Positions 39,390 to 49,796 of a stretch of 64,000 bases of DNA are shown here, piece by piece. This DNA is from Petrolisthes cinctipes. Its lineage: Eukaryota; Arthropoda; Malacostraca; Decapoda; Porcellanidae. Every line of letters starts with the position of its first letter. Position 1 is the stretch's first letter. The stretch is taken from the NCBI GenBank assembly GCA_033782935.1, contig JAWQEG010000259.1, positions 2,830,001-2,894,000 on the forward strand, given 5' to 3'. The position numbers and the translations under genes are program-made. Below the pieces are notes generated by a model, which saw only the letters and a list, made by a program, of their open reading frames with translations, made no database searches and was not told the origin of the DNA.

Positions 39390-42255
39390 CCCAAAAGTCG
39401 ATATGTGCATGCATCTTCTGTACCCGTTTATATCTCAAATTCAGGCTCCAAACACCCGAAAATTCGATATTTTGGGGTCCTAGAAACGATCTGTACATGC
39501 CTACTCAGATGCAGGCCCAAAACATGCTAAAAATTGATATTTTAGGTACCCAAATTGAACATGTGTATGCATCGTCTGCACTCGTTTATATCTCAAATTC
39601 AACCTCAAAACACCCAAAAATTCGATAATTTTGGGTCCCAGAAGCGATCTCTACATGTCTAGTCAGTGCTAGAATGTTTTCAAAATATTGGCTCACAACA
39701 TGCTAAAAATCGATATTTTAAGTGTCGAAAGTCGATATGTGCATGCATCTTCTGTACCCGTTTATATCTCAAATTCAGGCTCAAAACACCCGAAAATTCG
39801 ATATTTTTGGGTCCCAGAAGCGATCTGTAATTGCCTACTCCTAGTTAGAGTATTTTCAAAATACAGGCCTAAAACATGCTGAAAATCGATATTTTAGGTG
39901 CCCAAAGTCAATATGTGCATGCATCTTCTATACCCGTTTATATCTCAAATTCAGGCTCAAAACACCCGAAAATTCGGTATTTTTGGGTCCTAGAAGCGAT
40001 CTGTACATCCCTACTCCTAGTTAGATTGTTTTCAAGATACAGACCCAAAACATGCTCAAAATCGATATTTTAGGTGCCCAAAAGTCGATATTTGCATGCA
40101 TCTTCTGTATCCGTTTGTATCTCAAATTCAGGCTCAAAACACCCGAAAATTCGATATTTTGGGGTCCCAGAAGCGATCTGTACATGCCTACTCAGTGCTA
40201 GAATATTTTCAAAATATAGGCCCAAAACATGCTAAAAATCGATATTTTAGGTGCCCAAAGTCGATATTTCAAATTCAGGCCCAAAACACCCGAAAATTCG
40301 ATATTTTGGCGTCCCAGAAGCGAACTGTACATGCCTACTCCGTGTTAGAGTATTTTCATAAGACAGGCCCAAAACATACTGAAAATCGATCTTTTAGGTG
40401 CCCAAAAGTCGATATGTGCATGCATCTTCTGTACCCGTTTATATCTCAAATTCAGGCTCCAAACACCCGAAAATTCGATATTTTGGGGTCCCAGAAGCGA
40501 TCTGTACATGCCTACTCAGATGCAGGCCCAAAACATGCTGAAAATCGATATTTTAGGTGCCCAAAGTCAACTTGTGTATGCATCTTCTGCACTCGTTTAT
40601 ATCTCAAATTCAACCTCAAAACACCCGAAAATTTGATAATTTTGGGTCCCAGAAGCGATCTGTACATGTCTAGTCAGTGCTAGAATGTATTCAAAATATA
40701 GGCTCAAAACATGCTAAAAATCGATATTTTAAGTGTCCAAAGTCGATATGTGCATGCATCTTCTGTACCCGTTTATATCTCAAATTCAGGCTCAAAACAC
40801 CTGAAAACTCGATATTTTTGGGTCCCAGAAGCGATCTGTACATGCCTACTCAGTGCTAGAATATTTTCAAAATATAGGCCCAAAACATGCTAAAACTCGA
40901 TATTTTAGGTGTCCAAAGTCGATATCTCATATTCAGGTCCAAAACACCCAAAAACTCGATATTTTGGGATCCTAGAAGCGATCTGTACTTGCTTACTCCG
41001 TGTTAGAGTATTTTCAAAATACAGGCCCAAAACAAGCTGAAAATCGATATTTTAGGTGCCCAAAGTCAATATGTGCATGCATCTTCTATATCCGTTTATA
41101 TCTCAAATTCAGGCTCAAAACACCCGAAAATTCGGTATTTTTGGGTCCTAGAAGCGATCTGTACATCCCTACTCCTAGTTAGATTGTTTTCAAGATACAG
41201 ACCCAAAACATGCTCAAAATCGATATTTTAGGTGCCCAAAAGTCGAAATTTGCAGGCATCTTCTGTACCCGTTTATATCTCAAATTCAGGCTCAAAACAC
41301 ATGAAAATTCGATATTTTGGGGTCCCAGAAGCGATCTGTACATGCCTACTCAGTGCTAGAATATTTTCAAAATATAGGCCCAAAACATGCTAAAAATCGA
41401 TATTTTAGGTGTCCAAAGTCGATATTTCAAATTCAGGCCCAAAACACCCGAAAATTCGATATTTTGGCGTCCCAGAAGCGAACTGTACATGCCTACTCCG
41501 TGTTAGAGTATTTTCAAAATACAGGCCCAAAACATGCTGAAAATCGATATTTTAGGTGCCCAAAAGTCGATATGTGCATGCATCTTCTGTACCCGTTTAT
41601 ATCCCAAATTTAACCTCAAACCACCCGAAAATTCGATATTTTGGGGTCCCAGAAGCGATCTGTACATGCCTACTCAGTGCTAGAATATTTTCAAAATATA
41701 GGCCCAAAACATGCTAAAAATCGATATTTTAGGTGCCCAAAGTCGATATCTCATATTCAGGTCCAAAACACCCAAAAACTCGATATTTTGGGGTCCCAGA
41801 AGCGATCTGTACTTGCTTACTCCGTGTTAGAGTATTTTCAAAATACAGGCCCAAAACAAGCTGAAAATCGATATTTTAGGTGACCAAAGTCAACATGTGT
41901 ATGCATCTTCTGCACCCGTTTATATCTCAAATTCAACCTCAAAACACCCGAAAATTCGATATCTTTGGGTCCCAGAAGCGATCTGTACATGCCTACTCAG
42001 TGCTAGAATTTTTTCAAATTATAGGCTGAAAACATGCTAAAAATCGATATTTTAAGTGTCCAAAGTCGATATGTGAATGCATCATCTGTACCCGTTTATA
42101 TCTCAAATTCAGGCTCAAAACACCCGAAAATTCAATATTTTGGGGTCCCAGAAGTGATCTGTACATGCCTACTTAGTGCTAGTATATTTTCAAAATATAA
42201 GCCCAAAACATGCTAAAAATCGATATTTTAGGTGCCCAAAGTCGATATCTCAAAT
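39390..42255 (+). repeat. Block repeated at 7,541-bp distance, copy 1
   Basis: The order of variants from here recurs at 46,931-49,796: GGTCCTAGAAACGATC, GTGTCGAAAGTCG, TAGATTGTTTTC, TTTTCATAAGACAGGCC, GTCAACTTGTGTATGC, GAATGTATTCAAAATATAGG, GGGATCCTAGAAGCG and TCGAAATTTGCAGGC. Differences are few, for example GTAATTGCC versus GTACATGCC near 39,828, and GGTGCCC versus GGTTCCC at 41,056 and 48,597. Confidence 0.85.
40460..40529 (+). repeat. Representative short B half (70 bp, 18-bp deletion)
   Basis: Here the B half ends ACTCAGATGCAGGCCC instead of the usual run through the dyad (about 31 bases from CAG to AGGCCC). Eighteen bases are missing, including the whole ATATTTT-C-AAAATAT dyad. It is usually preceded by an A half ending GGCTCC rather than GGCTCA. 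It is followed either by an A half with GGTACCCAAATTGAAC (for example near 4,070, 5,265, 8,470, 9,480, 12,000 and 20,010) or by one with GGTGCCCAAAGTCAAC (for example near 16,495, 20,170, 26,115 and 40,560). It is a useful landmark for the order of monomers in higher-order blocks. Confidence 0.85.
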
Positions 42256-42330
42256 TCAGGCCCAAAACACCCTAAAATTCGATATTTTGGGGTCCCAGAA
42301 GCGAATTGTACATGCCTACTCCGTGTTAGA

Positions 42331-42345
42331 GTATTTTCAAAATAC
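42331..42345. repeat. Dyad symmetry in B half, subfamily 2 (compensated)
   Basis: GTATTTT-C-AAAATAC is the same dyad in the CCGTGTTAGAGTA subfamily. The outermost base pair has changed on both arms (A/T to G/C), keeping symmetry perfect. Other subfamilies break it on one arm, for example ATGTTTTCAAGATAC near 4,552 and GTATTTTCAATATAC near 178. Confidence 0.8.
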
Positions 42346-42453
42346 AGGCCCAAAACATACTGAAAATCGATCTTTTAGGTACCCAAAAGTCGATATGTGC
42401 ATGCATTTTCTGTACCCGTTTATATCTCAAATTTAGGTTCCAAACACCCGAAA

Positions 42454-42470
42454 ATTCGATATTTTCGGGT
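42454..42470 (+). other. CENP-B-box-like match in a B half
   Basis: ATTCGATATTTTCGGGT fits the nine essential positions of the mammalian CENP-B box core (TTCG, then A, then CGGG at fixed spacing) at eight of nine; the central A is T. The same 17-mer occurs at 45,140-45,156 and 53,200-53,216, within copies of one higher-order block. The common B version, ATTCGATATTTTGGGGT, matches seven of nine. A match this good can arise by chance, and no binding is shown. Confidence 0.3.
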
Positions 42471-43017
42471 CCCAGAAGGGATCTGTACATGCCACCTCAG
42501 ATGCAGGCCCAAAACATGCTAAAAATTGACATTTTAGGTACCCAAATTAAAAATGTGTATGCATCGTCTGCACTCGTTTATATCTCAAATTCAACCTCAA
42601 AACACCCGAAAATTCGATAATTTTGGGTCCCAGAAGCGATCTGTACATGTCTAGTCAATTCTAGAATGTTTTAAAAATATAGGCTCAAAACATGCTAAAA
42701 ATCGATATTTTAAGTGTCCGAAGTCGATATGTGCATGCATCTTCTGTACCCGTTTATATCTCAAATTCAGGCTCAAAACACCCGAAAATTCGATATTTTT
42801 GGGTCCCAGAAGCGATCTGTACACGCCTACTCCTAATTAGAGTATTTTCAAAATACAGGCCCAAAACATGCTGAAAATCGATATTTTAGGTGCCCAAAGT
42901 CAATATGTGCATTCATCTTCTGTACCCGTTTATATCTCAAATTCAGGCTCAAAACACCCGAAAATTCGATATTTTGGGGTCCCAGAAGCGATCTGTACAT
43001 GCCTACTCAGTGCTAGA

Positions 43018-43032
43018 ATATTTTCAAAATAT
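43018..43032. repeat. Dyad symmetry in B half, subfamily 1
   Basis: ATATTTT-C-AAAATAT is a perfect inverted repeat with 7-bp arms and a single-base centre. It recurs in most B halves of the AGTGCTAGAATA subfamily. No binding protein can be named from sequence alone. Short dyads in satellites are candidates for cruciform or other non-B DNA and for dimeric protein binding. Confidence 0.8.
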
Positions 43033-43038
43033 AGGCCC

Positions 43039-43097
43039 AAAACATGCTAAAAATCGATATTTTAGGTGCCCAAAGTCGATATCTCAAATTCAGGTCC
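43039..43097 (+). repeat. Representative short A half (59 bp, 29-bp deletion)
   Basis: This A half reads GTCGATATCTCAAATTC, where a full A half has GTCGATATG, then the TGCATGCATC block, then TTTATATCTCAAATTC. The missing 29 bp lies exactly between two ATAT copies, so one ATAT and the intervening segment were lost. Preceded by a normal 88-bp B, it makes a 147-bp monomer; for example, the B landmark GTCCCAGAAG is 147 bp apart at 1,021 and 1,168. The same deletion appears in many monomers across the whole window. It is either a single old event spread by amplification or a recurrent slippage product. Confidence 0.88.
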
Positions 43098-43273
43098 AAA
43101 ACACCCACAAACTCGATATTTTGGGGTCCCAGAAGCGATCTGTACATGCCTACTCAGTGCTAGAATGTTTTCAAAATATAGGCCCAAAACATGCTGAAAA
43201 TCGATATTTTAAGTGTCCAAAGTCGATATGTGCATGCATCTTCTGTACCCGTTTATATCTCAAATTCAGGCTC
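43098..43273 (+). repeat. Representative full 176-bp monomer (B half then A half)
   Basis: Chosen as a clean example of the unit. B occupies 43,098-43,185 and A occupies 43,186-43,273, each exactly 88 bp and each beginning with AAAAC. Both halves share an A-tract at about positions 1-4, a second at 11-15, CGATATTTT at about 17-25, CCCA at 31-34, a CGAT-like block at 39-42, and a GG-plus-pyrimidine end. Aligning the two consensus halves by hand gives about 60 matches in 88 positions, so the 176-bp monomer is a diverged dimer of an 88-bp ancestor. The phase chosen (start at AAAAC) is arbitrary. Confidence 0.9.
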
Positions 43274-44330
43274 AAAACACCCGAAAATTCGGTATTTGTG
43301 GGTCCCAGAAGCGATTTGTACATCCCTAATCCTAGTTAGAATGTTTTCAAGATACAGACCCAAAACATGCTCAAAATCGATATTTTAGGTGCCCAAAAGT
43401 CGATATGTGCATGCATCTTCTGTACCCGTTTATATCTCAAATTCAGGCTTGAAACACCCGAAAATTCGATAATTTGGGGTCCCAGAAGCGATCTGTACAT
43501 GCCTACTCGGTGCTAGAATATTTTCAAAATATTTGCCCAAAACATGCTAAAAATCGATATTTTAGGTGCCCAAAGTCGATATCTCAAATTCAGACAAAAA
43601 ATACCCAAAAATTCGATATTTTGGGGTCCCAGAAGCGATCTGTACATGCCTACTCCGTGTTAGAGTATTTTCAATATAAAGGCCCAAAACATGCTGAAAA
43701 TCGATTTTTTAGGTGCCCAAAAGTCGAAATGTGGATGCATCTTTTGTACCCGTTTATATCTCAAATTCAGGCTCAAAACATCCGAAAATTCGATATTTTG
43801 GGGTCCCAGAAACGATCTGTACTTGCTTACTCCGTGTTAGAGTATATTCAAAATACAGGCCCAAAACAAGCTGAAAATCGATATTTTAGGTGACCAAAGT
43901 CAACATGTGTATGCATCTTCTGCACCCGTTTATATCCCAAATTCAACCTCAAAACACCCGAAAATTCGATATTTTAGGGTCACAGAAGCGATCTGTACAT
44001 GCCTACTCAGTGCTAGAAGTTTTTCAAAATATAGGCTCAAAACATGCTAAAAATCGATATTTTAAGTGTCCAAAGTCGATATGTGCATGCATCATCTGTA
44101 CCCGTTTATATCTCAAATTCAGGCTCAAAACACCCGAAAATTCGATATTTTGGAGTTCCAGAAGCAAACTATACATGCCTACTCCGTGTTAGAGTATTTT
44201 CAAAATACAGGCTAAAAACATACTGAAAATCGATCTTTTAGGTGCCCAAAAGTCGATATGTAAATGCATCTTCTGTACCCGTTTATATCCCACATTTAAC
44301 ATCAAAACACCTGAAAATTCGTTATTTTTG

Positions 44331-46945
44331 GGTCCCAGAAGCGATCTGTACATGCCTACTCAGTGCTAGAATATTTTCAAAATATAGGCCCAAAACATGC
44401 TAAAAATCGATATTTTAGGTGCCCAAAGTCGATATCTCATATTCAGGTCCAAAACACCCAAAAACTCGATATTTTGGGGTCCCAGAAGCGATCTGTACTT
44501 GCTTACTCCGTGTTAGAGTATTTTCAAAATACAGGCCCAAAACAAGCTGAAAATCGATATTTTAGGTGACCAAAGTCAACATGTGTATGCATCTTCTGCA
44601 CCCGTTTATATCTCAAATTCAACCTCAAAACACCCGAAAATTCGATATCTTTGGGTCCCAGAAGCGATCTGTACATGCCTACTCAGTGCTAGAATTTTTT
44701 CAAATTATAGGCTGAAAACATGCTAAAAATCGATATTTTAAATGTCCAAAGTCGATATGTGAATGCATCATCTGTACCCGTTTATATCTCAAATTCAGGC
44801 TCAAAACACCCGAAAATTCAATATTTTGGGGTCCCAGAAGTGATCTGTACATGCCTACTTAGTGCTAGAATATTTTCAAAATATAAGCCCAAAACATGCT
44901 AAAAATCGATATTTTAGGTGCCCAAAGTCGATATCTCAAATTCAGGCCCAAAACACCCTAAAATTCGATATTTTGGGGTCCCAGAAGCGAATTGTACATG
45001 CCTACTCCGTGTTAGAGTATTTTCAAAATACAGGCCCAAAACATACTTAAAATCGATCTTTTAGGTACCCAAAAGTCGATATGTGCATGCATTTTCTGTA
45101 CCCGTTTATATCTCAAATTCAGGTTCCAAACACCCGAAAATTCGATATTTTCGGGTCCCAGAAGGGATCTGTACATGCCACCTCAGATGCAGGCCCAAAA
45201 CATGCTAAAAATTGACATTTTAGGTACCCAAATTAAAAATGTGTATGCATCGTCTGCACTCGTTTATATCTCAAATTCAACCTCAAAACACCCGAAAATT
45301 CGATAATTTTGGGTCCCAGAAGCGATCTGTACATGTCTAGTCAATTCTAGAATGTTTTAAAAATATAGGCTCAAAACATGCTAAAAATCGATATTTTAAG
45401 TGTCCGAAGTCGATATGTGCATGCATCTTCTGTACCCGTTTATATCTCAAATTCAGGCTCAAAACACCCGAAAATTCGATATTTTTGGGTCGAAGTAGCG
45501 ATCTGTACATGCCTACTCCTAGTTAGAGTATTTTCAAAATACAGGCCCAAAACATGCTGAAAATCGATATTTTAGGTGCCCAAAGTCAATATGTGCATGC
45601 ATCTTCTGTACCCGTTTATATCTCAAATTCAGGCTCAAAACACCCGAAAATTCGATATTTTGGGGTCCCAGAAGCGATCTGTACATGCCTACTCAGTGCT
45701 AGAATATTTTCAAAATATAGGCCCAAAACATGCTAAAAATCGATATTTTAGGTGCCCAAAGTCGATATCCCAAATTCAGGTCCAAAACACCCACAAACTC
45801 GATATTTTGGGGTCCCAGAAGCGATCTGTACATGCCTACTCAGTGCTAGAATGTTTTCAAAATATAGGCCCAAAACATGCTGAAAATCGATATTTTAAGT
45901 GTCCAAAGTCGATATGTGCATGCATCTTCTGTACCCGTTTATATCTCAAATTCAGGCTCAAAACACCCGAAAATTCGGTATTTGTGGGTCCCAGAAGCGA
46001 TTTGTACATCCCTACTCCTAGTTAGAATGTTTTCAAGATACAGACCCAAAACATGCTCAAAATCGATATTTTAGGTGCCCAAAAGTCGATATGTGCATGC
46101 ATCTTCTGTACCCGTTTATATCTCAAATTCAGGCTTGAAACACCCGAAAATTCGATAATTTGGGGTCCCAGAAGCGATCTGTACATGCCTACTCGGTGCT
46201 AGAATATTTTCAAAATATTTGCCCAAAACATGCTAAAAATCGATATTTTAGGTGCCCAAAGTCGATATCTCAAATTCAGACAAAAAATACCCAAAAATTC
46301 GATATTTTGGGGTCCCAGAAGCGATCTGTACATGCCTACTCCGTGTTAGAGTATTTTCAATATAAAGGCCCAAAACATGCTGAAAATCGATTTTTTAGGT
46401 GCCCAAAAGTCGAAATGTGGATGCATCTTTTGTACCCGTTTATATCTCAAATTCAGGCTCAAAACATCCGAAAATTCGATATTTTGGGGTCCCAGAAACG
46501 ATCTGTACTTGCTTACTCCGTGTTAGAGTATATTCAAAATACAGGCCCAAAACAAGCTGAAAATCGATATTTTAGGTGACCAAAGTCAACATGTGTATGC
46601 ATCTTCTGCACCCGTTTATATCCCAAATTCAACCTCAAAACACCCGAAAATTCGATATTTTAGGGTCACAGAAGCGATCTGTACATGCCTACTCAGTGCT
46701 AGAAGTTTTTCAAAATATAGGCTCAAAACATGCTAAAAATCGATATTTTAAGTGTCCAAAGTCGATATGTGCATGCATCATCTGTACCCGTTTATATCTC
46801 AAATTCAGGCTCAAAACACCCGAAAATTCGATATTTTGGGGTTCCAGAAGCAAACTATACATGCCTACTCCGTGTTAGAGTATTTTCAAAATACAGGCTA
46901 AAAACATACTGAAAATCGATCTTTTAGGTGCCCAAAAGTCGATAT
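44331..46945 (+). repeat. 2,686-bp higher-order unit, copy 2
   Basis: Directly follows copy 1. The left junction is a CTGAAAATTCGTTATTTTTGGG monomer joined at GTCCCAGAAG to the start of the unit. The right edge lies where GTCGATATG is followed by TGCATGC, against TAAATGC in copy 1. Confidence 0.87.
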
Positions 46946-49796
46946 GTGCATGCATCTTCTGTACCCGTTTATATCTCAAATTCAGGCTCCAAACACCCGA
47001 AAATTCGATATTTTGGGGTCCTAGAAACGATCTGTACATGCCTACTCAGATGCAGGCCCAAAACATGCTAAAAATTGATATTTTAGGTACCCAAATTGAA
47101 CATGTGTATGCATCGTCTGCACTCGTTTATATCTCAAATTCAACCTCAAAACACCCAAAAATTCGATAATTTTGGGTCCCAGAAGCGATCTCTACATGTC
47201 TAGTCAGTGCTAGAATGTTTTCAAAATATTGGCTCACAACATGCTAAAAATCGATATTTTAAGTGTCGAAAGTCGATATGTGCATGCATCTTCTGTACCC
47301 GTTTATATCTCAAATTCAGGCTCAAAACACCCGAAAATTCGATATTTTTGGGTCCCAGAAGCGATCTGTACATGCCTACTCCTAGTTAGAGTATTTTCAA
47401 AATACAGGCCTAAAACATGCTGAAAATCGATATTTTAGGTGCCCAAAATCAATATGTGCATGCATCTTCTATACCCGTTTATATCTCAAATTCAGGCTCA
47501 AAACACCCGAAAATTCGGTATTTTTGGGTCCTAGAAGCGATCTGTACATCCCTACTCCTAGTTAGATTGTTTTCAAGATACAGACCCAAAACATGCTCAA
47601 AATCGATATTTTAGGTGCCCAAAAGTCGATATTTGCATGCATCTTCTGTACCCGTTTATATCTCAAATTCAGGCTCAAAACACCCGAAAATTCGATATTT
47701 TGGGGTCCCAGAAGCGATCTGTACATGCCTACTCAGTGCTAGAATATTTTCAAAATATAGGCCCAAAACATGCTAAAAATCGATATTTTAGGTGCCCAAA
47801 GTCGATATTTCAAATTCAGGCCCAAAACACCCGAAAATTCGATATTTTGGCGTCCCAGAAGCGAACTGTACATGCCTACTCCGTGTTAGAGTATTTTCAT
47901 AAGACAGGCCCAAAACATACTGAAAATCGATCTTTTAGGTGCCCAAAAGTCGATATGTGCATGCATCTTCTGTACCCGTTTATATCTCAAATTCAGGCTC
48001 CAAACACCCGAAAATTCGATATTTTGGGGTCCCAGAAGCGATCTGTACATGCCTACTCAGATGCAGGCCCAAAACATGCTGAAAATCGATATTTTAGGTG
48101 CCCAAAGTCAACTTGTGTATGCATCTTCTGCACTCGTTTATATCTCAAATTCAACCTCAAAACACCCGAAAATTTGATAATTTTGGGTCCCAGAAGCGAT
48201 CTGTACATGTCTAGTCAGTGCTAGAATGTATTCAAAATATAGGCTCAAAACATGCTAAAAATCGATATTTTAAGTGTCCAAAGTCGATATGTGCATGCAT
48301 CTTCTGTACCCGTTTATATCTCAAATTCAGGCTCAAAACACCTGAAAACTCGATATTTTTGGGTCCCAGAAGCGATCTGTACATGCCTACTCAGTGCTAG
48401 AATATTTTCAAAATATAGGCCCAAAACATGCTAAAACTCGATATTTTAGGTGTCCAAAGTCGATATCTCATATTCAGGTCCAAAACACCCAAAAACTCGA
48501 TATTTTGGGATCCTAGAAGCGATCTGTACTTGCTTACTCCGTGTTAGAGTATTTTCAAAATACAGGCCCAAAACAAGCTGAAAATCGATATTTTAGGTTC
48601 CCAAAGTCAATATGTGCATGCATCTTCTATATCCGTTTATATCTCAAATTCATGCTCAAAACACCCGAAAATTCGGTATTTTTGGGTCCTAGAAGCGATC
48701 TGTACATCCCTACTCCTAGTTAGATTGTTTCCAAGATACAGACCCAAAACATGCTCAAAATCGATATTTTAGGTGCCCAAAAGTCGAAATTTGCAGGCAT
48801 CTTCTGTACCCGTTTATATCTCAAATTCAGGCTCAAAACACATGAAAATTCGATATTTTGGGGTCCCAGAAGCGATCTGTACATGCCTACTCAGTGCTAG
48901 AATATTTTCAAAATATAGGCTCAAAACATGCTAAAAATCGATATTTTAGGTGTCCAAAGTCGATATTTCAAATTCAGGCCCAAAACACCCGAAAATTCGA
49001 TATTTTGGCGTCCCAGAAGCGAACTGTACATGCCTACTCCGTGTTAGAGTATTTTCAAAATACAGGCCCAAAACATGCTGAAAATCGATATTTTAGGTGC
49101 CCAAAAGTCGATATGTGCATGCATCTTCTGTACCCGTTTATATCCCAAATTTAACCTCAAACCACCCGAAAATTCGATATTTTGGGGTCCCAGAAGCGAT
49201 CTGTACATGCCTACTCAGTGCTAGAATATTTTCAAAATATAGGCCCAAAACATGCTAAAAATCGATATTTTAGGTGCCCAAAGTCGATATCTCATATTCA
49301 GGTCCAAAACACCCAAAAACTCGATATTTTGGGGTACCAGAAGCGATCTGTACTTGCTTACTCCGTGTTAGAGTATTTTCAAAATACAGGCCCAAAACAA
49401 GCTGAAAATCGATATTTTAGGTGACCAAAGTCAACATGTGTATGCATCTTCTGCACCCGTTTATATCTCAAATTCAACCTCAAAACACCCGAAAATTCGA
49501 TATCTTTGGGTCCCAGAAGCGATCTGTACATGCCTACTCAGTGCTAGAATTTTTTCAAATTATAGGCTGAAAACATGCTAAAAATCGATATTTTAAGTGT
49601 CCAAAGTCGATATGTGAATGCATCATCTGTACCCGTTTATATCTCAAATTCAGGCTCAAAACTCCCGAAAATTCAATATTTTGGGGTCCCAGAAGTGATC
49701 TGTACATGCCTACTCAGTGCTAGAATATTTTCAAAATATAAGCCCAAAACATGCTAAAAATCGATATTTTAGGTGCCCAAAGTCGATATCTCAAAT
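46931..49796 (+). repeat. Block repeated at 7,541-bp distance, copy 2
   Basis: Partner of 39,390-42,255. It begins where the 2,686-bp duplication ends (GTCGATATG followed by TGCATGC instead of TAAATGC). It ends near 49,797, where CAAACCAAAAACACCC replaces CAGGCCCAAAACACCC. Downstream the order of variants follows other blocks (50.2-51.6 kb matches 42.9-44.2 kb at 7,384 bp). Confidence 0.82.

Larger units (their letters stand above)
41645..44330 (+). repeat. 2,686-bp higher-order unit, copy 1
   Basis: The unit recurs 2,686 bp later with shared rare variants: CATATTCAGGTCC, CGATATCTTTGGG, TATAGGCTGAAAAC, TTCGGGTCCCAGAAGGG, CAAATTAAAAATGTG, CTAGTCAATTCTAG, CCCACAAACTCG, CTCGGTGCTAG and ATATTTGCCC. 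Differences are few, for example GGGTCCCAGAAGCG at 42,799 versus GGGTCGAAGTAGCG at 45,487. It lies inside the 7,541-bp block pattern, so the 2,686-bp duplication is nested. Confidence 0.88.
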
